IMG/VR virus record: IMGVR_UViG_3300036801_000251
Span: 1 to 29,771 of that record
Reading direction: 5' to 3' (one strand)
DNA: 29,771 nucleotides
Source: a virus
The notes beneath the pieces were generated by a model. It was not told the origin of the DNA and did not search any database. It saw only the letters and a program-made list of their open reading frames with translations. This document shows, one piece after another, positions 1 to 6,615 of this stretch. The translations under genes and the position numbers were made by a program. How positions within the stretch are numbered: position 1 is the stretch's first letter; the number at the start of each line of letters is the position of its first letter.

Positions 1-856
1 CCCGGTCGAAGGGTCATCATTACGCCTCGCGGCATCGTCTCCCCTCGCACGCTTGGGGCGACCTGACCGCCGTCCTAGTGATCGTCGACGCCCCATCGTC
101 TCCCCTCGCACGCTTGGGGCGACCAATGACGGCCATCGCCGCGTTCAGCGCGTTTAACGTCTCCCCTCGCACGCTTGGGGCGACCTGGGCGCGACAGACG
201 AGGATATCCATTGGGCACCGTCTCCCCTCGCACGCTTGGGGCGACCGGAACTCCGAGGCGCGGCCAGCTGCCGCCGTACCGTCTCCCCTCGCACGCTTGG
301 GGCGACCAGGCCCATCCTGCGGAGTTCATCTCGCCGTCGCCGTCTCCCCTCGCACGCTTGGGGCGACCTTGAAAATTTTGTGGAAATCTCGATTAACCAG
401 CCGTCTCCCCTCGCACGCTTGGGGCGACCATTTTGCCGACGGCCGAGCAATCGTCTCCCCACCGTCTCCCCTCGCACGCTTGGGGCGACCTTTCATGAAG
501 GCGTCACGCAGGGCGGAGTCAAACGTCTCCCCTCGCACGCTTGGGGCGACCTATGCTAGAGACGCCTCCGCATTCAGGGAGAAACGTCTCCCCTCGCACG
601 CTTGGGGCGACCTATTTGGGCGCTGACCAAGAACCTAGATTAAAACGTCTCCCCTCGCACGCTTGGGGCGACCCCCCACCGGCAAGCCATATCCCGGAGA
701 GTTTGACGTCTCCCCTCGCACGCTTGGGGCGACCCGCTCAGTTGCGCTTGACGCGCGCCATGCACTGCGTCTCCCCTCGCACGCTTGGGGCGACCATGGA
801 AAGCCGGTCCGCTCCTTCAGCTCAACGCCGTCTCCCCTCGCACGCTTGGGGCGACC
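1..856 (-). CRISPR. CRISPR array, at least 14 repeats, left end open
   Basis: Fourteen identical 28-bp repeats start at 36, 97, 158, 219, 280, 341, 402, 463, 524, 585, 646, 707, 768 and 829. The period is exactly 61 bp, so every spacer is 33 bp. On the plus strand the repeat begins CGTCTCCCC and ends TTGGGGCGACC, and the CCCC/GGGG arms can form a hairpin. Bases 1-2 are CC, as expected for the end of a further repeat, and 3-35 is another 33-bp spacer, so the array runs off the window. Period and hairpin resemble type I-E arrays, which suits the I-E-like Cas1 and Cas2. I favour leftward transcription because cas genes and the candidate tracrRNA lie to the right and the right-most repeat is intact. 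Repeat similarity to I-E units would instead suggest the plus strand. No spacer match was noticed within the window, but no exhaustive check was made. Confidence 0.98.
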
Positions 857-904
857 TCTAGCCGCTAAGTCGCTGTCGCCCATCCACAATTTCAAAGAGC
901 GGTC

Positions 905-1092
905 GGTCGGCCGAAGCCTGCGAAGGTTCCCCCCGCACCGCCATGTCTCGTAGACCCCAGATGGGTTCCGCCGACAGAGGGCGCTCAGATGCCGTGGCCC
1001 GCTGGAAACACGGGACTTACTTCGGCAGCCCCGGCGCCCTCAAGCGGGCGACCGAGACGGGCTTAACGTCGGGTTTAGACAAACCCTAGACC
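905..1092 (-). ncRNA. Candidate tracrRNA with anti-repeat
   Basis: Bases 905-926 match the reverse complement of the first-transcribed 22 bases of the (minus-strand) repeat at 18 of 22 positions, including the non-palindromic blocks AAGC and TGCGA, so it can act as an anti-repeat. To its right, 978-984 pairs with 1034-1040 (AGGGCGC/GCGCCCT). Nested inside, 991-994 pairs with 1023-1026 (GCCG/CGGC) and 998-1001 with 1011-1014 (CCCG/CGGG). A further hairpin lies at 1071-1086. Read leftward, this gives a structured 5' part and a 3' anti-repeat placed between the cas genes and the array, as in tracrRNA-dependent type V systems such as Cas12f or Cas12k. The ends and the direction are inferred. It could instead be a decayed inverted repeat. 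Confidence 0.4.
1071..1086. terminator. Hairpin downstream of cas2
   Basis: A perfect 6-bp stem GGGTTT/AAACCC with a four-base AGAC loop starts 25 bp past the cas2 stop codon. There is no T-run on either side, so it is not a classical intrinsic terminator. It may be an RNA-processing or structural element of the candidate tracrRNA. Confidence 0.3.
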
Positions 1093-1110
1093 ACCCGAAG
1101 GCAGTGAAGC

Positions 1111-1416
1111 TTATTTGGATGACAATTCACGTCGCGTCAAGAGTAAATCATCAACATCGGTAATTTCTCGTCTCGGAATGCCCAGCGTCTTCATCCCGAT
1201 ATTCGACGCCGCGTCACGGTCGCGCCAGATCATAACAATAGAACCGCGCGACAGCACGCCGAACCATTCCGCCAATACATCCCATAATCTGTCGCGCACG
1301 TCACGATTGAGCCGCGAACTGACGTAAACGCCAGCGTCGACTTCCAGCATCGCCGACCGAAGATAGCCGCGATACCGATCCTGCACGTCGCGCGTGATGA
1401 CGATGGTCAGGCTCAT
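1111..1416 (-). CDS. cas2: CRISPR-associated Cas2, type I-E-like
   Basis: This 101-residue protein is the Cas2 subunit that bridges Cas1 dimers in the spacer-integration complex. It has the Cas2e pattern: an N-terminal beta strand (MSLTIVITRDV), then LEVDAGVYVSS, then a segment with DRLWDVLAEWFG followed by SIVMIWRDRDAASN and a short C-terminal tail. The MLEVDAGVYV core is characteristic of the I-E type and differs from the Cas2 proteins usually found with type V effectors. Its ATG overlaps the cas1 stop codon by four bases (ATGA), so the two are co-translated. It is the last gene of the operon before the array. Confidence 0.9.
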   Translation of the reverse strand: MSLTIVITRDVQDRYRGYLRSAMLEVDAGVYVSSRLNRDVRDRLWDVLAEWFGVLSRGSIVMIWRDRDAASNIGMKTLGIPRREITDVDDLLLTRRELSSK

Positions 1417-2276
1417 GGCGGCGCCTCCAATAGCGTCTTGATGCGATCGATCATGGTCGGAATGAGGTCGGTCTTCGCGAATATCGCATTGGCGTGACGG
1501 CGCACGAGTTGCTCAAGCGTTCGTTGGCTGCCCTTGGCCTCGTTGACTGCTCCAAATGCGATGCGCAGCGTCACCTCATCGCGAAACAGATCGGCGATGT
1601 CGAGGACGAACGCCTGCGAGGAATCCTCGTGGACGAAGCCGAGCTGCGGGATTACGGCCATCGCAGCAACCGCTATCGAAGCCGCCGCGACCACAGCGCT
1701 CGACGCGTGGTTGATCGCCTGATTCGGCGGGTCTGCCGCCTGTGGATTGCCACGGTCGTATCGCCGTCCACGCCATTCGACGCCGAACTCTTCGGCGACT
1801 CGCTTGTAAGCCTCTTTGACATGCGAGCCCTCGATGCCCCGCAAAACTTCGATATCACGATGCGGCAGGATCTCGCCGAGCCGAAGCGCATACATCTTTC
1901 GAGCAACGGCGATCCGCGATATCTGGCGCGCCCAAAGTTCCGCCTGGCGCCTGGCCAGCGCCGAGGTCGCGGCCATCAACGGCGGCGCGGTATAGAGACG
2001 AACGCCACCCTCGCCGATCGCGGCCAATCCCGTTCCCTGGTGGGCCAGAAGCCGGAGCGCATCATGCGTGACGCTCGATCCTGGCCCCAGCAGCACCATG
2101 GAAAGAGCCTGTTGCGGAATCTGATAGTCGCCTGCCGAAAGAGCGCCGCCGGCGGTCGTGAAGCGCAAACAGCCAGCTTCGACATCGAGTCGGCCGCGAT
2201 CGAGCCAAAGAAGGCCATGACGCGCGGAGTGAGGCATGCGGGTCTTGTCGAGACCTAGACGTCCGGGAAGCATCAC
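1413..2276 (-). CDS. cas1: CRISPR-associated Cas1 integrase, type I-E-like
   Basis: This 287-residue protein is the metal-dependent integrase that inserts new spacers at the leader end of the array. It starts like Cas1e (RLGLDKTRMPHS, then WLDRGRLDVE). The catalytic residues are visible: Glu149 in RGIEGSHVK, His216 in LGFVH, and Asp226/Asp229 in LDIADLF. The start is GTG at 2276 or the ATG that follows it at 2273, with no strong ribosome-binding site. A 60-bp gap separates it from the effector stop codon, and it overlaps cas2 by four bases. The adaptation pair therefore looks complete and active, while the effector beside it lacks RuvC catalytic residues. Confidence 0.93.
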   Translation of the reverse strand: MMLPGRLGLDKTRMPHSARHGLLWLDRGRLDVEAGCLRFTTAGGALSAGDYQIPQQALSMVLLGPGSSVTHDALRLLAHQGTGLAAIGEGGVRLYTAPPLMAATSALARRQAELWARQISRIAVARKMYALRLGEILPHRDIEVLRGIEGSHVKEAYKRVAEEFGVEWRGRRYDRGNPQAADPPNQAINHASSAVVAAASIAVAAMAVIPQLGFVHEDSSQAFVLDIADLFRDEVTLRIAFGAVNEAKGSQRTLEQLVRRHANAIFAKTDLIPTMIDRIKTLLEAPP

Positions 2277-2336
2277 GATGGCTCAATAATGGATCTTGAT
2301 GATAGCGATGAGATTGCAGCGAACATTGAAACTTCC

Positions 2337-4358
2337 TCACATTGCGGTTTCTTTTCTCTTCCGGGCATCCAGCTCGCGCTTGCTGACACGCGCCGCGTTG
2401 GCGGCGCGCCCGAGCTCGTTGCCGCAAGTGCTTCCATCAGGCAGCACGGCGTTGCAGCGCACGATTCTGCGGCCGTCCTGCCAATCGGGATGGATCGTGC
2501 CGCAGCGTGAGCAAACACAGGCATTGGCGTCGTGCTTGTCGATCTCGTGGAAACTGTCTTCGCCGCGCAGATCGGTGAACTTGTATTGCAGCACCGAGAC
2601 GATCCGAGCCATGGCCGCACGCCGCATCATTTTGCGGGCGATCTTCAGGCTTGCTTGCCGCCGCGGCTTGCCTTCATGCCGCTTGCGGCGACGTTCATGC
2701 CGTTTTTCCAATTTACCATCGCGGTCTTTCATCATTCCGGCGACGTCCATTTTCTGCACCGCGATGGCGTCGAACAGCCGGACGATTTTGGTTGTCGCAT
2801 CGTGGATGAAGTCGTCGCGCATCCCCTGGTCGATTTTCTCCAGCCGCGCGATCTCGTCCTTGGCCTGGTGAAAGCCGCGGCTGCGTCGCAATCGAGCAGC
2901 TTCCATCGGTGCGATGATCTTGCCGGCGTCGGCGGCGCGCTGGCGCTGCCACCGTTTACGGCGCATCAGTTTCTCTTCGCGTTTTTTTTGCACATCCAGC
3001 GTTCTGGAGAGCGCCCTGCAGACTTCCTTGTGTGCAGCCGCCAACTTTGCATCGACGGGTGGCATCGGATATTCTTTGATCGGCCGGCGGTCCTCATAGA
3101 CCGTAATCGGGATCGACGCATTGACCTTGACGCCGGCTGTGCGGCCCGTCTGCGGCAGTTGCTCAATCTGCCTCTGCCATTGCACGGACAGATACCATTG
3201 CCGGCCGCGCCGCCAGATACGCGCACCGATCATGCCGACTTCGGCGCCCTGCTTATATTGCCGTTCCTCTTTGCGCTCTTCGGCCTCCCGCCGCACCTTG
3301 CGCAATGCTTTCGGCTCATAAAAGATCGTGCCGACGCCATTCGGCAACTTGACGCCATTGGCCAGGAAATTCCAGAACACTGTCGTGTTCGGCAGATAGA
3401 CCGACCCGTCGGCAGCGCGCTTGCGACGCGGGAATCCGGTCTTGCGGCTTGGTTCGCCGCGGGCGACTTTGCCGCGTTCGCGCAGCATATTGCCGATGGC
3501 GCGATCGAGGTCCTTGACGACTGCCTGGGCGGCATGACTTGGCAGATCGCCGATCCATTCGGATTGCTTGACCCGTTTCAACCGCGCCATAATCTTTTGC
3601 AGCGTCAGGACGGGTATGAAAATACCCGGCCGGTTCGTCTTGGCGGTCTCCTGGGCCGCCTTGGCGGCGGTTTCCACCACCTGGCAATCGCAAGCGCCAC
3701 CATGCTCCTTCAGCCAGCTGATGATCGTCTCCACGTCGCCCGCGAGCTTTTTCCGGGTCAACCATGCCAGCGCATGCCGATGGGTATGCTGGCATCCGCC
3801 GCCGCGCAGCGCTTCCCGGACGCCGGCGAACAGGCCGAACATCAGATCGTCCTCCAATGGCAATCCGCTTGGACGCCAATGCCAGAAAATCTTTTCGAGA
3901 TAGGCCGGATCGACCGGCTCCGGTTTGGGCGCGATACGATTTATGCTGTCTTTGACGGCTTGGAATTCCGGCGTTTTTTTCTTCTTTTCCGTCTCCAATT
4001 GTTTCAACCTGGCCTTGAGCTCTTCACGTTCTTCCTCGCGCCCGACACCTGGCTCCTTGATGATCTTGCCTGGAACGACCAGCCCCTTGACGGTCTTGTC
4101 TGCGGCCCGCTTGCCGTCGCGGTAGATGCGCTCAGCCTCGACATAATCGTCCTTAACGATTTGCGCCCACATCGGCCGCCAAGCGAGGCCAGACCAGCGG
4201 TTCTCGCCGCTATAGGCGGCCTTTTGCAGATCGAGCATGAGGTTCCAGAGCTGGGTGGATCGCGCACACCAGCGTGCAAGCTTGCGCTGCTTGCTCTTCG
4301 AAGGATAGCAACGGATCTCTGTGCCGCGCATTCGCATTATTGTTGACTGATCAGCCAT
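2337..4358 (-). CDS. Compact Cas12-like (type V) effector with substituted RuvC site
   Basis: This 673-residue protein has Cas12/TnpB architecture. The N-terminal motif is RCYPSKSKQRKLARW, where the family has its YP..eQ..L opening. A coiled, basic middle and a C-terminal RuvC domain interrupted by a zinc ribbon follow (Cys616, Cys619, Cys635, Cys645). All three RuvC acids are replaced. The first strand reads AGVKVNA, with Lys411 where Asp is expected. The second motif reads AIAVQKMDVAGM, with Gln535 for Glu. The third reads LGRAANAAR, with Ala652 for the Asp of the RD-NAA motif. It probably binds crRNA-matched DNA without cutting, as Cas12m (type V-M) does, and size and context also fit V-M. 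The start at 4358 is chosen because it overlaps the upstream stop codon by eight bases; the open frame extends 34 codons further but runs through the upstream gene. The subtype is inferred. Confidence 0.85.
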   Translation of the reverse strand: MADQSTIMRMRGTEIRCYPSKSKQRKLARWCARSTQLWNLMLDLQKAAYSGENRWSGLAWRPMWAQIVKDDYVEAERIYRDGKRAADKTVKGLVVPGKIIKEPGVGREEEREELKARLKQLETEKKKKTPEFQAVKDSINRIAPKPEPVDPAYLEKIFWHWRPSGLPLEDDLMFGLFAGVREALRGGGCQHTHRHALAWLTRKKLAGDVETIISWLKEHGGACDCQVVETAAKAAQETAKTNRPGIFIPVLTLQKIMARLKRVKQSEWIGDLPSHAAQAVVKDLDRAIGNMLRERGKVARGEPSRKTGFPRRKRAADGSVYLPNTTVFWNFLANGVKLPNGVGTIFYEPKALRKVRREAEERKEERQYKQGAEVGMIGARIWRRGRQWYLSVQWQRQIEQLPQTGRTAGVKVNASIPITVYEDRRPIKEYPMPPVDAKLAAAHKEVCRALSRTLDVQKKREEKLMRRKRWQRQRAADAGKIIAPMEAARLRRSRGFHQAKDEIARLEKIDQGMRDDFIHDATTKIVRLFDAIAVQKMDVAGMMKDRDGKLEKRHERRRKRHEGKPRRQASLKIARKMMRRAAMARIVSVLQYKFTDLRGEDSFHEIDKHDANACVCSRCGTIHPDWQDGRRIVRCNAVLPDGSTCGNELGRAANAARVSKRELDARKRKETAM

Positions 4359-4635
4359 CTCCGTTCTGCTCCGTTCTGCGCCGAATTTCGCGATGGAGCC
4401 GCTCGATATTACGATCGATACGGGCTTTGTCCTGGGCAAGCAGATTACCGAACCGGGCAATCATGAAGCCGGCGCAGAGCAGCACGACCCATTTCCAGAT
4501 AAGCGTCTCCGCGTTGTAGAGCGCTGCGAAAATGGCGGCGAGCATCGCCGGGTAGCCGATCAAGATCGTCAGGATGTCGCCGGGGCGTTCCCGGTCGACG
4601 CCCTCAAGGTCCGGGCAAAGATCAGTGTCAGACAT
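4351..4635 (-). CDS. Small two-pass membrane protein in the CRISPR operon
   Basis: This 94-residue protein has two hydrophobic segments, about residues 21-40 (ILTILIGYPAMLAAIFAALY) and 46-60 (around WKWVVLLCAGFMIARF). A charged helix with heptad-like spacing (about 64-90, NLLAQDKARIDRNIERLHRE) follows. I do not recognise the family. It resembles small phage membrane proteins in size but sits between a LuxR-type gene and the effector, overlapping each by eight bases (ATGTCTGA at its start, ATGGCTGA at its end). The start at 4635 is chosen for that overlap; an in-frame ATG lies further upstream at 4707. It could anchor or sense at the membrane, or be a passenger of phage origin. Its role is unknown. 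Confidence 0.7.
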   Translation of the reverse strand: MSDTDLCPDLEGVDRERPGDILTILIGYPAMLAAIFAALYNAETLIWKWVVLLCAGFMIARFGNLLAQDKARIDRNIERLHREIRRRTEQNGDG

Positions 4636-4900
4636 CGGGTGGCCTTGCCCGTTTCGGGGGGGCGATATCGGCAACCCAGCCATGCCGCCCGGCAAGCGCG
4701 GCGACATGGGCGGCGTTTCTGGCGCCGGTCTTTCTGAGCACGCGCTGCCGATGCACCTCGACCGTGCGCGGCGACAGATCGAGCAGCCGTCCGATCATCT
4801 TTGTCGAAGTGCCATTGACGATGTGGCCGAGCACCTGCCATTCGCGCGGCGACAGCCTCGGGCACGCCAGCAGCCCGACCGGTTCAACGCCATCAGCCAT
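4628..4900 (-). CDS. LuxR-type helix-turn-helix protein
   Basis: This 90-residue protein is almost entirely a LuxR/GerE DNA-binding domain. LSPREWQVLGHIVNGTSTK (about 16-34) is the first helix pair and IGRLLDLSPRTVEVHRQRVL (about 36-55) the recognition part, followed by KTGARNAAHVAALAG. No receiver or ligand-binding domain is attached, so it may act as a stand-alone regulator or with a partner. The ATG at 4900 is chosen because it overlaps the XRE stop codon by eight bases (ATGGCTGA). The open frame extends upstream to 5071 but only through the XRE gene. It overlaps the membrane-protein gene downstream by eight bases. Its target is not evident. Confidence 0.85.
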   Translation of the reverse strand: MADGVEPVGLLACPRLSPREWQVLGHIVNGTSTKMIGRLLDLSPRTVEVHRQRVLRKTGARNAAHVAALAGRHGWVADIAPPKRARPPDV

Positions 4901-5249
4901 CGGTCCGCTCCAGGAATTCGTCGACATGGCCGATAAAATCGAGGGCGTCGATCCGTAGCTTCTTAGCATCGCTGCGGGCTTTGCCGATGGATTTGCGCCG
5001 CGATAGGATGTCCTCGACATCATCGTCGAAGAGCTCGGCGGGAGGGATATGAAGAATACGGCAATATTCATCGAGCCACTCCAGTGACATCGTCATATTG
5101 GCGGTTTCCAGCCGCTGCACGGTTTGCGCCGTCGTCTGCATATGATTCGCGATCTGCTTCAAGGTCAGCCCGCGCTCTTTCCGTATCGCTCTAAGCGCCG
5201 CGCCGATGCGCGCTGCAAGGCCAGTTGGTTTCTCACTGCGCATATCCAT
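4893..5249 (-). CDS. XRE-family helix-turn-helix regulator, first gene of the CRISPR operon
   Basis: This 118-residue protein has an N-terminal Cro/C1-type HTH: IGAALRAIRKERGLTLKQIA (about 13-32), then TTAQTVQRLETANMTMSLEWL (about 39-59), ending in CRILHIPPAELF. The C-terminal half is charged (DDDVEDILSRRKSIGKARSDAKKLR) and may be the oligomerisation part. It is the first gene after the terminator at 5474-5509, so the operon promoter should lie in 5250-5470, where such a protein would be expected to bind for autoregulation. The ATG at 5249 has another in-frame ATG two codons later. It overlaps the LuxR-type gene by eight bases. Confidence 0.87.
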   Translation of the reverse strand: MDMRSEKPTGLAARIGAALRAIRKERGLTLKQIANHMQTTAQTVQRLETANMTMSLEWLDEYCRILHIPPAELFDDDVEDILSRRKSIGKARSDAKKLRIDALDFIGHVDEFLERTDG

Positions 5250-5473
5250 GTCATCGACCCGTCACTTTTTCGCGATACCGATTCGTTCGCTGTACTGATT
5301 CGGCGGTTGGATGCTCGAGACCGTTTCGAGGGAGCCAAAAACAGCCCCGAGCATCCTCCACCCCGCTTTTTGCGCTCTCACGCGTAGTGGCCCTGGATCG
5401 GCGTCCCGTCGACGCTGAAGAAGATAAAACTGCCGGTTCATGGCTTTCCCGGTTTTTCAGGCCAGGAACAAAA
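5250..5473. promoter_or_regulatory. Presumed promoter region of the XRE-cas12-cas1-cas2 operon
   Basis: This gene-free stretch separates the CRISPR operon from the terminator of the upstream operon, so the operon promoter should be here. Two direct GATTCG elements lie at about 5280 and 5298, possibly XRE contacts. I see no strong -35/-10 pair and no copy of the phage operator TGCAC-N5-GTGCA, so the operon seems not to be directly under the phage repressor. Confidence 0.35.
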
Positions 5474-5509
5474 TCCGCCGAGGCTATGTTTGGGCGCAGC
5501 CTCGGCGGA
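5474..5509 (-). terminator. Intrinsic terminator upstream of the CRISPR operon
   Basis: A perfect 12-bp inverted repeat, TCCGCCGAGGCT (5474-5485) and AGCCTCGGCGGA (5498-5509), encloses a 12-base loop. On the minus strand the second arm is followed by TTTTG. It lies ten bases past the stop codon of the gene ending at 5519, so it ends the glycosyltransferase/small-gene operon and insulates the CRISPR operon. Confidence 0.8.
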
Positions 5510-5518
5510 CGCCCGGCT

Positions 5519-5791
5519 TCAGGGGCCGGGAGAAGCGGCGGCCAGAGAAGACCCACCGCTAAAGGTTTCGATCCTGTCGATCTGTAAAGCCTCGGGCGCG
5601 AGAAAGAGAACCGCGCTGGGCTCCCGCCTCGGCTCCAGATGTCGGTTGGCGGTCTCACAGAATGCCTCGGCTTCTCTGAGACTGTACCGGCCGGCATGAG
5701 AGGCAACTCCCATCGTCCCGCACGCACGAGGCCCAAGCCAGCCACGCTTCTCATTGAGCCAGATCAGATATTTTGCGCTGGTGTCGATCAT
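5519..5791 (-). CDS. Small phage hypothetical protein
   Basis: This 90-residue protein has no assigned function. The pattern KYLIWLNEKRGWLGPRACG, then AGRYSLREAEAFCETANRHL, resembles a family of short phage proteins with a W-GP...AGRY--eEA--iC--an arrangement. The ATG at 5791 has GGAG upstream at a long spacing. It is the last gene before the terminator at 5474-5509 and 24 bp downstream of the next gene on the same strand. The C-terminal end (SGGSSLAAASPGP) is low in complexity. Confidence 0.65.
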   Translation of the reverse strand: MIDTSAKYLIWLNEKRGWLGPRACGTMGVASHAGRYSLREAEAFCETANRHLEPRREPSAVLFLAPEALQIDRIETFSGGSSLAAASPGP

Positions 5792-5815
5792 TGGCTGCCG
5801 GTCTCCTTTCCGCCC

Positions 5816-6178
5816 CTACCACGCCACTTCCGTCAGCCGCTCGCTCTTCCTTGGCTCATCCCGCTCGCTGCGGATGAATTCGGCGTCGATGACTTGGCCT
5901 GATATGAGTTCGTCCCAATGCGAGGCGATGTATTCATGCGCTGGCGTCAGCGTGTGGCTATGCGATCCCCAATCGTATGGATCGCATATTGCTGACCCAT
6001 TTCCCCCCGCAAGCATGACGAAGAGCACGAACCGGCCATTTCCGATATCATCAGGCGCATAGCCGGCACGGAGGAGCAGCCATTCGTCGTTTGACGAGCC
6101 CGGATCGATCTGTAGCCGGATCGCCAGCATCGGCATGAATGTCGCCCGGTCGCGGACTTCGAAGAACTTGGTTTCCAT
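5816..6178 (-). CDS. Phage hypothetical protein (FEVRDRATFMP type)
   Basis: This 120-residue soluble protein has the order METKFFEVRDRATFMPMLAIRL, then LLLRAGY, then CDPYDWGSHSHTLTPAHEYIASHWDELISGQVIDAEFI. I associate this with a widespread phage/prophage hypothetical family of unknown function. The ATG at 6178 is preferred over the upstream frame opening at 6217 because the 13 extra residues overlap the neighbour. It starts four bases after the stop codon of the next gene upstream, so the two are probably co-translated. Confidence 0.7.
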   Translation of the reverse strand: METKFFEVRDRATFMPMLAIRLQIDPGSSNDEWLLLRAGYAPDDIGNGRFVLFVMLAGGNGSAICDPYDWGSHSHTLTPAHEYIASHWDELISGQVIDAEFIRSERDEPRKSERLTEVAW

Positions 6179-6182
6179 CGCG

Positions 6183-6581
6183 CTACTCCCCGACGCCGGT
6201 CTCAACCGCGCCGGCATAGGGCTGGAAAAGCCGCGATGAGACCGCCAGGGAGATCAGGCCGCCATCATTGTCGATAAAGGCGATCCGGATATCGAATTCG
6301 TGTCCGAAACAGGGCATGCCGGCTCTCGATTCGTCATCGAATAATGGCGGATCATAAAGATCGATCACGACAGCGACGGCGTCTATCGATGGCACCCGAT
6401 ATTCGCCGTTCCACCCCGGTTTCCATTCGACCAAATCGCCGAGCTTGAATTGATGCTGGCGCCTGAAATCCGCCCAATGATCGAGCAAGCGCCGGGCCTG
6501 CATCGGGCGCGGCAATTCGGCGGATGGCGCATTGTTATTTACGTGGCCTCTGAGCGGGATTTCAAAGCTCTGGATTCTCAT
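6183..6581 (-). CDS. Phage hypothetical protein
   Basis: This 132-residue protein of unknown function starts MRIQSFEIPLRGHVNNNAPS. It contains FKLGDLVEWKPGWNG, typical of small beta-rich domains, followed by several acidic stretches (VVIDLYDPPLFDDES, DIRIAFIDNDGGL). It probably forms a functional pair with the gene four bases downstream. I recognise no domain and see no catalytic motif. Confidence 0.65.
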   Translation of the reverse strand: MRIQSFEIPLRGHVNNNAPSAELPRPMQARRLLDHWADFRRQHQFKLGDLVEWKPGWNGEYRVPSIDAVAVVIDLYDPPLFDDESRAGMPCFGHEFDIRIAFIDNDGGLISLAVSSRLFQPYAGAVETGVGE

Positions 6582-6615
6582 TATTAATCCCCGTGGGTTG
6601 TCAGATAAGGCTCCG

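Larger units (their letters stand above)
857..1110. other. Intergenic region between array and cas2 (leader/tracrRNA region)
   Basis: There is no convincing gene in these 254 bp. The region is not AT-rich as many leaders are. It holds an inverted degenerate copy of the CRISPR repeat (905-926), a nested set of complementary arms (978-1040) and a perfect hairpin GGGTTT-AGAC-AAACCC (1071-1086) just past the cas2 stop codon. It is the likely site of the leader, of spacer insertion and of a possible guide-partner RNA. Confidence 0.6.

Noticed and set aside
452-460. CGTCTCCCC inside a spacer as an extra repeat
   Set aside because: Only nine bases match and the 61-bp period is unbroken, so it belongs to the spacer; reported only as a curiosity.
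20-953. Several open frames on both strands rich in repeated SPLARLGRP-, APSVRGET- or SPRTLGAT-like peptides
   Set aside because: They are translations of the CRISPR repeats; the 61-bp period makes each frame repeat every three units.
1044-1051. GGGCGACC near cas2 as an additional degenerate repeat
   Set aside because: Only eight bases match the repeat end and the surrounding bases do not, so it is not supported.
1494-2258. 254-codon plus-strand frame
   Set aside because: It is the shadow of cas1, which has conserved catalytic residues.
2532-4346. 604-codon open frame on the plus strand
   Set aside because: It is antisense to the Cas12-like gene, whose frame has recognisable motifs and operon overlaps; the plus-strand translation has none.
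4359-4460. 34-codon N-terminal extension of the Cas12-like protein
   Set aside because: It runs through the membrane-protein gene; the Met at 4358 has the same 8-base overlap seen at the two previous junctions, and the conserved N-terminal motif starts after it.
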